Below are positions 1-8,811 of a stretch of 64,000 nucleotides of DNA, piece by piece. Position 1 is the stretch's first letter; every line of letters starts with the position of its first letter. The stretch is from positions 62,001 through 126,000 of the forward strand of contig JAJDZV010000005.1 in the NCBI GenBank assembly GCA_022824465.1, given 5' to 3'. The notes beneath the pieces were generated by a model that saw nothing but the letters and a program-made list of their open reading frames with translations, was not told where the DNA came from and did not search any database. The stretch comes from Anaerolineae bacterium. Lineage in GTDB: Bacteria > Chloroflexota > Anaerolineae > Aggregatilineales > Phototrophicaceae. The position numbers were made by a program, and so were the translations under genes.

Positions 1-938
1 GTCAGCCCGAAGGTAGAGGCGACGATGTATAGCGGACGATCGCGCGATTCGTCGTAGATACGCGCGACATATTGGCCGATGATGAAAAGGAAAAACAATT
101 GAAAAGCGCTGAGCAGAAGCAGCAGGATGATAGTGGTTGATTGCCCGCCAAAAAACTCTTCGCCCAGCGCCAGGCGCAAGCCGGAAATCACGATGCCAAC
201 GAGCAGCGAGGCGACCGCCAGAGAAAGACTGATAAAGATCATGATTTGCAGCGGAAAGAATGAAAAGCTGGTGATGGCGTCCAAGGCGAAGGCGATCATT
301 TTGCGCAGCGGGTACTTCGTTTCCCCCCAGACGCGTTCTTCGCGCACATATTCGACGCCGGTCTGTTTATAGCCGACCCAACTGGTCAAGCCGCGCACAA
401 AACGATAATGTTCGCGCATTTGACGCAGCACGGCGGCGACGCGTTCGTCCATTAGACGAAAATCACCGGTGTCGACGGGTATGTCGATGTCGGTGATGCG
501 ATGAAGCAGGCGATAGAAGACTTTGGCGCTGAAGCGTTTCCACAGGCTCTCGCCGCGGCGCTCGGCGCGTATGGCGTAGACGACGTCATAACCTTCTTTC
601 CATTTGGCGATTAAACGGGGTATGACCGCCGGCGGATCCTGCAGATCGGCATCGATCAGGATGACGGCGCGCCCGCAGGCGTAATCGATGCCGGCTGTCA
701 CTGCGATCTGATGCCCGAAATTCCGCGCGAAACTAATCACCCTTAGACGCGCGTCGGTTTCGGCCAATTGCAGCATCAGTTCGTGGGAGGCATCGGTGCT
801 GCCATCGTTGACCAGAATCAGCTCCCAGCTCTCGTCAATGCCGTCCAGCGTCGAGCGCACCTCTTGGCAGAAGCGTTTGAGGTTGCCGGCTTCGTTGTAA
901 ACCGGCGCCACAACTGAAATCGTCGGTCGCGCGCTCAT
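1..938 (-). CDS. Glycosyltransferase family 2, GtrB/DPM1-like (3' end cut by window)
   Basis: This gene is missing from the ORF track because its stop lies outside the window; I read it by translating the minus strand from the ATG at 938. The N-terminus reads APVYNEAGNL, followed by ILVNDGSTDAS and, further on, DADLQDPP, the nucleotide-sugar and metal-binding motifs of GT-A family 2 enzymes. The last part holds two hydrophobic segments and ends near GQYVARIYDE, as in polyprenyl-phosphate glycosyltransferases (GtrB, DPM synthase type) that load a sugar onto a lipid carrier at the inner membrane face. About 312 codons are present, so only a short tail is lost. Its ATG overlaps the stop of the PLP enzyme upstream (ATGA), which indicates translational coupling. 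The sugar is unknown. Confidence 0.88.
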   Translation of the reverse strand, partial: MSARPTISVVAPVYNEAGNLKRFCQEVRSTLDGIDESWELILVNDGSTDASHELMLQLAETDARLRVISFARNFGHQIAVTAGIDYACGRAVILIDADLQDPPAVIPRLIAKWKEGYDVVYAIRAERRGESLWKRFSAKVFYRLLHRITDIDIPVDTGDFRLMDERVAAVLRQMREHYRFVRGLTSWVGYKQTGVEYVREERVWGETKYPLRKMIAFALDAITSFSFFPLQIMIFISLSLAVASLLVGIVISGLRLALGEEFFGGQSTTIILLLLLSAFQLFFLFIIGQYVARIYDESRDRPLYIVASTFGL

Positions 939-2191
939 AGGACCCCCACAGATTGCAGGGCTCGGCGAATGTCAGCGGCATCGGCGGCTACGCGCAATTC
1001 TCCGCCGACAGCCTTGCGCGCGTTGGCGATATCTTTCAAGCCATTGCCGGTGCTCACCAAGCATACGCTCTCTTCCGAGTCTATCAGACCGGCTTTGACA
1101 GCGCTCTCCAAACCGGCGCAGGCGGCGGCCGAGGCGGGCTCGGCGAAGACTCCGCTCGCCTGTGCCAGCGTCGGTATCGCCTCCAGGATGCGCTCATCCG
1201 ATACCGTGACAAAAGCGCCGCCGGTCTGGCGCACGGCGCGCAGAGCCTTGGCGCGATCGCGCGGCAATTCGGAGGCGATGCTGTCGGCGACGGTGGTCGC
1301 TTTCGCACGCTGGATGGATTCGGGAGCGGCGCCGGCGGCGAAAGCCTTCGCGAGCGCGGCGCTGCCTTCGGCTTGCACACCGATCAAGCGTGGCGCGCGG
1401 TCTATCCAGCCCAATTGAAGAAGGTCGCTGAAGCCCTTGTGAATGCCGCTGATGATGCTGCCATCGCCAACGCTAACTACCACGACATCGGGCGCCTGCC
1501 AGTTCAACTGCTCGGCGATTTCAAAGGCGACGGTTTTCTTGCCTTCGGTGGTGAAGGGATTCACGCCAGTGTTGCGCATATACCAGCCCTGTTCGCGGCA
1601 GAATTCAAGGCACAATTCAAAGGCGTCGTCGTAGGCGCCGTCGACAAGCAGCACGGTAGCGCCGTACACGAGCAATTGCGCGATTTTCGCTTCGGGGGCG
1701 CTCGCTGGCACGAAGATGACGATGCCAATTTCCGGCAAAGACGCGCCCAAGCCAGCCAGGGCGGCCGCGGCGTTGCCAGTGCTGGCAGTGCTGACGACGC
1801 CCAGCTCCGATTCCAGCGCGCGCGCCAGAACCAGGGCGCTGGCGCGATCCTTCAAGGAGCCGGTCGGGTTGGCGCCATCGTCTTTCAGCCAAAGCCGAGA
1901 AAGCCCGAGGGCATCTGCCAGCCGAGGCGAATCGTAGAGCGGCGTCCAGCCGACGGCGAGCGGCGGCACACGACTGCATTCATCGATGGGCAACAAGGTC
2001 TTGTAGCGCCAGCAACTGTGCAAGGCGCTAACGCTGATCTCGTCTCGATCGATGTCGCGGCGCAGCGCGGCGTAATCATATAATACGTCCAGCGTGCCGG
2101 CCTCGCCATGCACCGGGCATGTGTAGACGTCCTCCGCAGCCCTGTAACTGCAGCCGCCGATAACACAGCGCAATTCCTTGATTTCCGCCAT
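935..2191 (-). CDS. Threonine-synthase-type PLP enzyme
   Basis: This is a 418-residue fold-type II PLP enzyme. The N-terminus has a zinc-ribbon-like pattern (Cys9, Cys14, Cys25, His28) as in many bacterial and archaeal threonine synthases. The motif PTGSLKDR places the Schiff-base lysine at about residue 114, and STGNAAAAL is the phosphate-binding loop. Family knowledge says it converts O-phosphohomoserine to threonine. However, it lies 56 bp downstream of carbamate kinase in a purine-catabolic operon, where E. coli carries ygeX (diaminopropionate ammonia-lyase, the same fold type), and no other threonine-pathway gene is nearby. It may therefore be a ThrC-fold lyase or a neofunctionalised paralogue. 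The fold is certain; the substrate is not. Confidence 0.85.
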   Translation of the reverse strand: MAEIKELRCVIGGCSYRAAEDVYTCPVHGEAGTLDVLYDYAALRRDIDRDEISVSALHSCWRYKTLLPIDECSRVPPLAVGWTPLYDSPRLADALGLSRLWLKDDGANPTGSLKDRASALVLARALESELGVVSTASTGNAAAALAGLGASLPEIGIVIFVPASAPEAKIAQLLVYGATVLLVDGAYDDAFELCLEFCREQGWYMRNTGVNPFTTEGKKTVAFEIAEQLNWQAPDVVVVSVGDGSIISGIHKGFSDLLQLGWIDRAPRLIGVQAEGSAALAKAFAAGAAPESIQRAKATTVADSIASELPRDRAKALRAVRQTGGAFVTVSDERILEAIPTLAQASGVFAEPASAAACAGLESAVKAGLIDSEESVCLVSTGNGLKDIANARKAVGGELRVAADAADIRRALQSVGVL

Positions 2192-2247
2192 TACGCTTGT
2201 TTCACCTCACATTTCCGCCGTAGCGCAACGCACAATGAATGATTTGG

Positions 2248-3207
2248 TCACAAGCCGCCGCCGGGAACAATTCGCGTGCCGGTTTCCCCATGCAAGGCAC
2301 GCGTTATGTTCTGGGGATTGGTGATGATCGCGCGCGGACCGCCATTGTGCACAAAGTCAATCGCGGCTTCAACCTTGGGATACATGCTTCCGCGCGCGAA
2401 TTGGCCGGCTTCTAGATGCCCTCTGGCCTCCTGCAGGGTCATGGAGTCGATCGGGCGTTCCCCGGGCGTATTGAAATCCAGGCACACGCGTTCGACGGCG
2501 GTTGAGATCAGCAGCAGGTCGGCGCGCAGGGTCTGCGCCAGTGTGCTGCTAGCGCGGTCTTTGTCGATGACAGCGGGGATCCCGCGCAAGCTGCCGAATT
2601 CGTTGCGCACAACCGGCACGCCGCCGCCGCCGCAGACGATGACGATATAACCGGCCAAGACCAAAGCCTGGATCGCATTTATTTCGTTAACGACTTGGGG
2701 CTTTGGCGATGCGACAACGCGGCGCCAGCCTCGCCCGGCGTCTTCCATCACATGCCAGCCGTCAGCGACCGCTTCATGCGCTTCCGCTTCGGTCAGGAAG
2801 CCGCCTATCGGTTTGTCGGGATACTCGAAAGCGGGATCATCGGGGTCGACTCGCATCTGCGTGATGAGCGTCGCCACGGTGTGGTTCATCCCGACGCGGC
2901 GCAAGGAGTTATCCAGCGCTTGCTGCAGCATATAACCGATGCTGCCCTGTGTATCAGCCACGACCAAGTCGAGCGGCACTTCGTGGATGCCGGCTTCGCG
3001 CTTGGCGATTTCAGAACGATTCATGATGTAGCCGACTTGGGGTCCGTTGCCATGCGTGATCACGACCTGCCAGCCATCGGCGACCATGTCGGCGATATGA
3101 CGGCAAGTCTCGCGCACGGCATCCCACTGTTGTTCTATATCGGGGTTGCGCGGGTCGGGTATCAGAGAGTTGCCGCCGATGGCCACCACGACGAGTTTGT
3201 CAATCAT
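2248..3207 (-). CDS. arcC: Carbamate kinase
   Basis: The 319-residue protein belongs to the amino-acid kinase family and has usual carbamate kinase length. It starts VVAIGGNSLI, has THGNGPQVG early on and VCGGGGVPV in the middle, all diagnostic of carbamate kinase. It makes ATP from carbamoyl phosphate and ADP in the cytoplasm, releasing carbamate. It lies 70 bp downstream of the YgeW-type carbamoyltransferase in the same orientation. No arginine deiminase is present, so the carbamoyl phosphate probably comes from ureido compounds of purine breakdown, as proposed for E. coli yqeA in the ygeW region. Family assignment is firm; the metabolic source is inference from neighbours. Confidence 0.93.
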   Translation of the reverse strand: MIDKLVVVAIGGNSLIPDPRNPDIEQQWDAVRETCRHIADMVADGWQVVITHGNGPQVGYIMNRSEIAKREAGIHEVPLDLVVADTQGSIGYMLQQALDNSLRRVGMNHTVATLITQMRVDPDDPAFEYPDKPIGGFLTEAEAHEAVADGWHVMEDAGRGWRRVVASPKPQVVNEINAIQALVLAGYIVIVCGGGGVPVVRNEFGSLRGIPAVIDKDRASSTLAQTLRADLLLISTAVERVCLDFNTPGERPIDSMTLQEARGHLEAGQFARGSMYPKVEAAIDFVHNGGPRAIITNPQNITRALHGETGTRIVPGGGL

Positions 3208-3277
3208 GCTTAGCGTCTCTTTAAGTGGTCTCCGTCTGATTTCTCATGCGCAATTGGCGGCTCAGCACTGATCAAGC

Positions 3278-4258
3278 TCAGCGCATAGTCAGCGCCATCG
3301 CCGCCTTTTGCACATGCAGGCGATTCTCGGCCTCGTCATAGACGACGCTTTGAGGTCCGTCAATGACGCTGTCGGTCACTTCGATATTGCGATCGGCGGG
3401 CAAGCAGTGCATGTAGACCGCGTCTTTGCTGGCTTGCGCCATTCGCCGGTCGTCGGTGATCCAGTCGCTATATTTGGCGCCGATATCGGCTGATGCCGCC
3501 TCGTCTTCGGTCGTGAGCCAACTGCCCCAGCTCTTCGGATACAGAATGTCGGCGCCGGCGAAACCGGCATCAAAGTTGTCAATGATTTCGAAGGAGCCGC
3601 CGTGCTTGCGCGTATTGACTCGAGCCTGTTCGACGATATCGGGCATGAGTTCATATTCCGGCGGCCGCGTCAGCCGGACATTCATGCCAAAGCGGGACAT
3701 GAGCAGAACAAGGCTCTGCGGAACCGAGATCGGCTTTTGATAGCTGGCGGCGTAGGCCCAACTGATATTGATGGTTTTGCCGCGCAGGTCGCGGCCGAAT
3801 TTTTCCTGGATGGTCATCAGGTCCGCCAAGATCTGGAAGGGATGGTAGATGTCGCATTGCATATTTAAGACTGGCGCGCGACTGGCCTCAGCCACGGCAT
3901 TGATATATTTGTTGCCGAAGCCCCAGTCGCATTGGCGGATGGCGATGCCATCGGTGTATCTGCCGACGATTTCGCCTATTTCCTTGGCGGTATCGCCGTG
4001 ACTGATTTGCGTCGTGGTGTGGTCGATAAATTGCGCGTGTCCGCCCAATTGCGCCATGCCGGCTTCAAAGCTGATTCTGGTTCTGGTGCTGGTGAAAAAG
4101 AACAGGAGAGCAAGCACCTTGTCGCGGAGGTAGGGGTGCGGCTCGCCAAGAGCCCGTTTACGTTTCAGGTCCCAGGCGACGTCAAGCAGGGTTTCTATTT
4201 CTTCTCTGGTCCAGTCTTGCGTGCTGATTAAATCTCGTCCGCGCAAATCCGTCTGCAT
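3278..4258 (-). CDS. ygeW: YgeW-type knotted carbamoyltransferase
   Basis: The 326-residue protein is an aspartate/ornithine carbamoyltransferase family member. STRTR at residues 57-61 binds carbamoyl phosphate; QCDIYHP in the middle and YMHCLPAD near the C-terminus are the other active-site loops. The stretches SWAYAASYQKP, SVPQ and ILYPKSW are features I associate with the knotted subgroup (YgeW, N-acetyl- and N-succinylornithine carbamoyltransferases) and not with ArgF. It is flanked by YgeY and carbamate kinase, as in the E. coli ygeW cluster, so the likely job is phosphorolysis of a ureido or carbamoyl intermediate to give carbamoyl phosphate. The exact substrate is unproven. ORF-track lines on the opposite strand are shadows. 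Confidence 0.85.
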   Translation of the reverse strand: MQTDLRGRDLISTQDWTREEIETLLDVAWDLKRKRALGEPHPYLRDKVLALLFFFTSTRTRISFEAGMAQLGGHAQFIDHTTTQISHGDTAKEIGEIVGRYTDGIAIRQCDWGFGNKYINAVAEASRAPVLNMQCDIYHPFQILADLMTIQEKFGRDLRGKTINISWAYAASYQKPISVPQSLVLLMSRFGMNVRLTRPPEYELMPDIVEQARVNTRKHGGSFEIIDNFDAGFAGADILYPKSWGSWLTTEDEAASADIGAKYSDWITDDRRMAQASKDAVYMHCLPADRNIEVTDSVIDGPQSVVYDEAENRLHVQKAAMALTMR

Positions 4259-4342
4259 TGCATTCTCCCTTTGTGGTCTAACGTAGAGCTTGGCGCGCGG
4301 CCAAAGCGCGCTTGCGTTATTCTAGGCGAACACGGCATGCGT

Positions 4343-5563
4343 TCAAGCGTTTGCCATGCCGTTGAGAGTCTGGCTGAGAACAGCCGGGAACAAGGCATAC
4401 CATTCGGTCGAGCGCACGACATCTTCCAGCGGCACTTGATCCAGGACGGTATGGGCATGGATCTCGTTGCCGGGCGCGAAGCCGATGCTCGGTATGCCGG
4501 CCTTGCCCGCCCAGTAAATGCCGTTGGTGGAGAAGTCCCATTTGCCGGTATCCACCGGTCCATAGAGCGCCGCCGCCGCCGCCAGTCCGGCCCTGACTAT
4601 CGGCTCGTCCTCCTCAAAGGCCCAGGCGGGATAGATCTTGTCAAGCGGGAAAGCGAAGCCGGTGTAGCTGGGCTCGTCATAGACGAGAATCTCGGCGCGG
4701 ATATCATTACGGCGCCCGATGATGTTCCGCAAGCGCCGCAACTCGGTATCCGGGTCCTCGCCAAAGGTGATTCGCCGGTCGACATAGATGGTGGCTTCGT
4801 CCGGCACCGCGTTTATGCTAGGCGTCTTGACCTCCATATCGGTAACAGTGATGCGACCCTGCCCGAGAAAGTCATGGTCGCCCAATTCCGGCTCAATATG
4901 ACTAATGCGCTCAATAATGGGCAGCAGTTTATAGATGGCGTTATCGCCAAGATAGTTGCTGGCGGCATGGGCGCTTTTGCCTTTGGCGACGATCTTGAAT
5001 TCCACCCGGCCTTTGTGTCCGCGATAGATTTGCATTTTTGTCGGTTCGCCAATGACCACGTAATCCGGCTTGATGCCTTCGGTCTGCACAAAGGCGTGGG
5101 GCGCTTGGCCATCGTTCCATTCTTCCATATTGCCAAAATAGTAGACGCTGTAGCCCTCAAGCAAACCAAGATCGCGCGCCAGCGCCAAGCCGTAGACCAT
5201 ACCGGGCGTGCTGCCTTTCTCGTCGCAGGCGCCGCGGGCGTATAAGACGCCGTTTTCGATTTTGCCTTGGAAGGGATCCCACTCCCATTCGTCGGGATCG
5301 CCGATGCCGACGGTATCAATATGGCTGTCGTATAGCAGGATCGTGTCACCGTCGCCGATACGGCCTACAATATTGCCCATCTTATCCCAGAAGATCTCGT
5401 CATAGCCAAGCTTGGTCATCTCGGACGCGATGCGCTCGCCGCAAGCCCGTATCTGGCTGTCCATGCTCGGAATTGCGCAGATCTCGCGGAGAAACGCAAT
5501 GATTTCGTGACGCCGAGCTTCTACGCCGTTGCGCAACTCTTGCAGTTTTACGTGGTCGACCAT
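4343..5563 (-). CDS. ygeY: YgeY-type M20 family metallohydrolase
   Basis: The 406-residue protein is an M20 amidohydrolase. SHIDTVG holds the first metal ligand (His81 with Asp83), GACDEKG the bridging Asp114, and NMEEWNDG the catalytic Glu147/Glu148 pair. GKSAHAASNY is the dimerisation-domain segment, and EIHAHTVLDQV at the C-terminus gives the last His ligand. DEWEWDPFQG and the overall layout resemble the YgeY subfamily, often annotated as selenium-metabolism hydrolase and linked to uric acid degradation in gut bacteria. It probably cuts a carbamoyl or ureido amide. The gene sits 84 bp upstream of ygeW and 76 bp downstream of adenine deaminase, in the same operon. Confidence 0.86.
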   Translation of the reverse strand: MVDHVKLQELRNGVEARRHEIIAFLREICAIPSMDSQIRACGERIASEMTKLGYDEIFWDKMGNIVGRIGDGDTILLYDSHIDTVGIGDPDEWEWDPFQGKIENGVLYARGACDEKGSTPGMVYGLALARDLGLLEGYSVYYFGNMEEWNDGQAPHAFVQTEGIKPDYVVIGEPTKMQIYRGHKGRVEFKIVAKGKSAHAASNYLGDNAIYKLLPIIERISHIEPELGDHDFLGQGRITVTDMEVKTPSINAVPDEATIYVDRRITFGEDPDTELRRLRNIIGRRNDIRAEILVYDEPSYTGFAFPLDKIYPAWAFEEDEPIVRAGLAAAAALYGPVDTGKWDFSTNGIYWAGKAGIPSIGFAPGNEIHAHTVLDQVPLEDVVRSTEWYALFPAVLSQTLNGMANA

Positions 5564-5639
5564 ATCGCTGCCCGCCCGTTAGTATGTTCACAAACCGCCG
5601 AAACTCTAGCACAAATCCACAAAAGTCCACAGTTGCTCT

Positions 5640-7346
5640 TTATACAAAAAGTTCAACCAATTCGAAGCGGTCGACGTCCACGAGACCAAGGTCAGTCAGT
5701 TTCAGTTTGGGAATCACTTCGAGTCCCATGAAGCTCATGACGATGAACGGGTCGTTCATTCCGGCGCCCAGCGCGCGGGCGACGGCAATCAACTGGTCAT
5801 AGTCCTTGCGCAAGGCATCTATGGGTTTTTCGCTCATCAAGCCGGCAATTGGCAGGGGCAGACGCGCCAGAACGTTTTCGCCGTCGGCAAGCGCCAAACC
5901 GCCGCCCATTTCAACTATTGCGCGAACAGCCGTCCGCATGCTGGCGTCGTCTACGCCGATGACCGCCAGGTTATGGTGATCGTGCGCGACCGTGCCAGCG
6001 ATAGCGCCTTTCCGCAAGCCGAATCCCTTGATGAATCCGAGCCCGACATTGCCGCTGGCTCGATGCCGCTCGACCATGGCGAACTTGAGAATGTCGCGTT
6101 GGATATCGCTTTCGACGCAGCCGGCGACAACACGGGCGGGCGCGATCAGATGCTCGGTAACCACTTGATCTGTGACCGTTTCTATGACGCGGATCCTTTC
6201 ACCGGCGGCCGGGACGCGCAAGTCCAGGGTGGACAAGTCTAGGTTGACCGTGCTGCCCACGCTTTCACGGCTCGATTGCGCGGGTTCAAGGACCATAGCG
6301 CCGTCGCGCGCGACCAGCGCTCCTCCGCGATAGACCTGCTCGGGACGAAAGTCATGCAAGTCGTGCACGATTAGCAGATCCGCGTATTTCCCCGGGGCGA
6401 CAGCGCCGTGCTTTCGCAATCCAAAATGGCGCGCCGTGTTGTAGCTGCCCATTCGAATGGCCATGATCGGTTCGATGCCTTCGGCGATGGCGACGCGCAG
6501 CATGTGGTCGATAGACCCCTGGTCGATCAGGTCAGCGGGAATCCGGTCGTCAGTGCAAAAGCAAATAGCGCCATGATTCTGCGCCGTTATCAACGGCAGC
6601 AAGGGTTTGAGATTGCGTGTGGTCGTGCCTTCGCGGACAAATATCGTCATGCCAAGGCGCAGCTTCTCCCGCGCTTCAGCGACGCTGGTGCATTCGTGCT
6701 CGCTCTGGACGCCGGCTGTGACATAGGCGTTGAGCATTGCGCCGGTCATATCGGGCGCGTGACCGTCGAGCGCCATGTGCCTGAAGAGGCTAATTTTGTC
6801 AAGCATGCCCTCGTCGCCGAGCGCCACACCCGGGTAATTCATCAATTCAGCCAAGCCCAGGACCCATGGGTTTTCCAATAAGGGCGCGAGGTCTTCGGCT
6901 TCCAGGCGAGCGCCGGAGCTTTCCATGTCGGTGGCCGGCACGCAGCTGGACGCCATGACAAAAATGTTCAGGGGACCGTGCTTTGCCTGTCGCAGCATAA
7001 AGCGAATGCCTTCCAAGCCAAGCACATTCGCGATTTCATGTGGATCGGCAATGACAGTCGTAACGCCATGCGGCAAAACGGCGCGGGCGAATTGCGGCGG
7101 AGTCGCCAGACTGCTCTCGATATGAACATGGGCATCAATGAGGCCGGGCGTCACGTATTTGCCTGAGACGTCAAGCTCGCGTCTTCCGCGGTAGCCGGGA
7201 CCCAGCGCCACCACATGACGATCGTGAATGACGATATCGCTGCGATAGATTTCGCCGCTGACGACGTTGACCAGGTTGCCGCCGCGCAGGACTAGGTCGG
7301 CTCTGATCTCGCCGCGCGCCGCCGCCAGTCGATCAACAATGGACAT
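5640..7346 (-). CDS. ade: Adenine deaminase
   Basis: The 568-residue protein is an amidohydrolase-superfamily adenine deaminase of usual length (E. coli YicP is similar). DAHVHIESS at residues 71-79 gives the first metal-binding His pair, DPHEIANV and DGHAPDM further ligands, and CFCTDDR the late catalytic Asp. The C-terminal domain has the adenine-deaminase-specific stretch AHDHHNLAVIG. It converts adenine to hypoxanthine and ammonia in the cytoplasm. The gene is 38 bp downstream of the 8-oxoguanine-deaminase-type gene and reads toward ygeY and ygeW, which places purine deamination at the head of this operon. Confidence 0.94.
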   Translation of the reverse strand: MSIVDRLAAARGEIRADLVLRGGNLVNVVSGEIYRSDIVIHDRHVVALGPGYRGRRELDVSGKYVTPGLIDAHVHIESSLATPPQFARAVLPHGVTTVIADPHEIANVLGLEGIRFMLRQAKHGPLNIFVMASSCVPATDMESSGARLEAEDLAPLLENPWVLGLAELMNYPGVALGDEGMLDKISLFRHMALDGHAPDMTGAMLNAYVTAGVQSEHECTSVAEAREKLRLGMTIFVREGTTTRNLKPLLPLITAQNHGAICFCTDDRIPADLIDQGSIDHMLRVAIAEGIEPIMAIRMGSYNTARHFGLRKHGAVAPGKYADLLIVHDLHDFRPEQVYRGGALVARDGAMVLEPAQSSRESVGSTVNLDLSTLDLRVPAAGERIRVIETVTDQVVTEHLIAPARVVAGCVESDIQRDILKFAMVERHRASGNVGLGFIKGFGLRKGAIAGTVAHDHHNLAVIGVDDASMRTAVRAIVEMGGGLALADGENVLARLPLPIAGLMSEKPIDALRKDYDQLIAVARALGAGMNDPFIVMSFMGLEVIPKLKLTDLGLVDVDRFELVELFV

Positions 7347-7384
7347 TCCGTCTCTCCGCGTCTCGCTTTATTGCAGCGGCCCGC

Positions 7385-8743
7385 TCATCCAGCGCCCCGA
7401 AGCAGGTCAGCCGACAGCCGATTATGTACGCTTATGAGTCTTGGCAATTCCGCCGTAAGCAACTCGCCGTCTTCGACCACGATCTCCCCGTTGATTATGG
7501 ACAGGTCGACGCTTGATGGCTGGCAGAATACCAATGCGGCGACGGGGTCGTGCAAGGCGCCAGCCAGCGCCAGGGAGTCCAGCCGAAAAGCGATGACGTC
7601 GGCGGACTTGCCGGGCGCGATCTGGCCGATGTCGTCACGGCCGAGGACGCGCGCGCCGCCCAAGGTCGCCATCTCCAGCGCCTCGCGAGCAGTAAGCGCG
7701 GCCGGATCGCCCAGCGCCCGCTGAAGCAACATCGCCTGGCGCGCTTCGCCGAGCAAGTGCCCGCTGTCGTTTGAGGCTGAGCCGTCGACGCCCAAAGCAA
7801 CTTTGACGCCCTGGTCGAGCATAAGGCGCACAGGCGCGATGCCGGAAGCCAAACGCATGTTGGAAGACGGACAATGACAGACGCCGGCGCCGCAGCTCGC
7901 GAACAACTGTATCTCGGCTTCATTCAGCTTGACGCAGTGCGCGTGCCAAACGTCATCGTGCAGCCAACCCACGTCTTGCGCATATTGCCCTGGTTCCAAG
8001 CCAAATTGTTCTCGACTATAGGCGACGTCTTTGTCGTTTTCAGCCAGGTGGGTATGCAGACGCACGCCGTAAGCGCGGGCCAAGGCAGCCGATTCGCGCA
8101 TCAGGTCGGAGGTAACGCTGAAAGGCGAGGCCGGCGCGACCACGATGCGCAACATGGACTGCGGCGCCGGATCATGCCAGGTCTCGATCAGCCGCTGCGT
8201 ATCGCGCAGAATATCCGGCTCGCGCTCGACCAGGCTATCGGGCGGCAAGCCACCGTCGCTCTCGCCAAGACTTGTTGATCCGCGAGCGGCGTGAAAGCGA
8301 ATGCCGATTTCCTGCGCCGCGCGTATCTCGTCTTCAAGCTGCACGTCGTTGGGAAACAAGTAATGATGATCGCTGGCGGTGGCGCAGCCTGAGAGCATTA
8401 GCTCGGCCATCGCCAATTTGGCCGCGGTGTATAGGTGTTCGCCGCGCAAGCCAGACCAGACCGGGTAAAGTTTAAGCAGCCAATTGAATAGTTCTTCCTC
8501 TTGCGCCCAGACTCGGGTCAAGCTTTGAAACATGTGGTGATGCGTATTGACAAGGCCCGGCAGAACCACGTGATTGGAGAGATCAATAACGCGATCAGGC
8601 GTCGTCTCGGGCGGGAAATCGTCTCCGGCGCCAACCGCGGCGATGACAGTATCGCGAATCAGAATCCAGGCGGACGACAACTCCCGACGCTGATCGTCCA
8701 TGGTTGCCAGACAATGGATGTTATTGAGCAGCAAGGTCGCCAT
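7385..8743 (-). CDS. 8-oxoguanine deaminase-type amidohydrolase (SsnA/TrzA family)
   Basis: The 452-residue protein is a TrzA/SsnA/GuaD-type aminohydrolase. NTHHHMFQS at residues 66-74 carries the first metal His pair, RLHTHLAEN and WHAHCV the next His ligands, and LGVDGSASND the catalytic Asp. The overall sequence best fits 8-oxoguanine deaminase; guanine deaminase and SsnA are close relatives. It would deaminate a purine to urate or xanthine. It lies between folD (68 bp upstream) and adenine deaminase (38 bp downstream), all on the minus strand, and so seems to open the purine-degrading block. Subfamily choice is made from memory of family sequences and is less certain than the fold. Confidence 0.85.
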   Translation of the reverse strand: MATLLLNNIHCLATMDDQRRELSSAWILIRDTVIAAVGAGDDFPPETTPDRVIDLSNHVVLPGLVNTHHHMFQSLTRVWAQEEELFNWLLKLYPVWSGLRGEHLYTAAKLAMAELMLSGCATASDHHYLFPNDVQLEDEIRAAQEIGIRFHAARGSTSLGESDGGLPPDSLVEREPDILRDTQRLIETWHDPAPQSMLRIVVAPASPFSVTSDLMRESAALARAYGVRLHTHLAENDKDVAYSREQFGLEPGQYAQDVGWLHDDVWHAHCVKLNEAEIQLFASCGAGVCHCPSSNMRLASGIAPVRLMLDQGVKVALGVDGSASNDSGHLLGEARQAMLLQRALGDPAALTAREALEMATLGGARVLGRDDIGQIAPGKSADVIAFRLDSLALAGALHDPVAALVFCQPSSVDLSIINGEIVVEDGELLTAELPRLISVHNRLSADLLRGAG

Positions 8744-8811
8744 GTCCGTCCTTGATCATTAGATCGGCGTTCTCACGCGCGGCGCATACGGTTACAATAC
8801 TGCGCCTCCGC

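Noticed and set aside
953-2083. 376-codon plus-strand ORF opposite the PLP enzyme gene
   Set aside because: No family features; it is the antisense shadow of the well-supported minus-strand gene in GC-rich DNA.
4271-5245. 324-codon plus-strand ORF opposite ygeY
   Set aside because: Shadow of the M20 hydrolase gene; the translated text is low in motif content.
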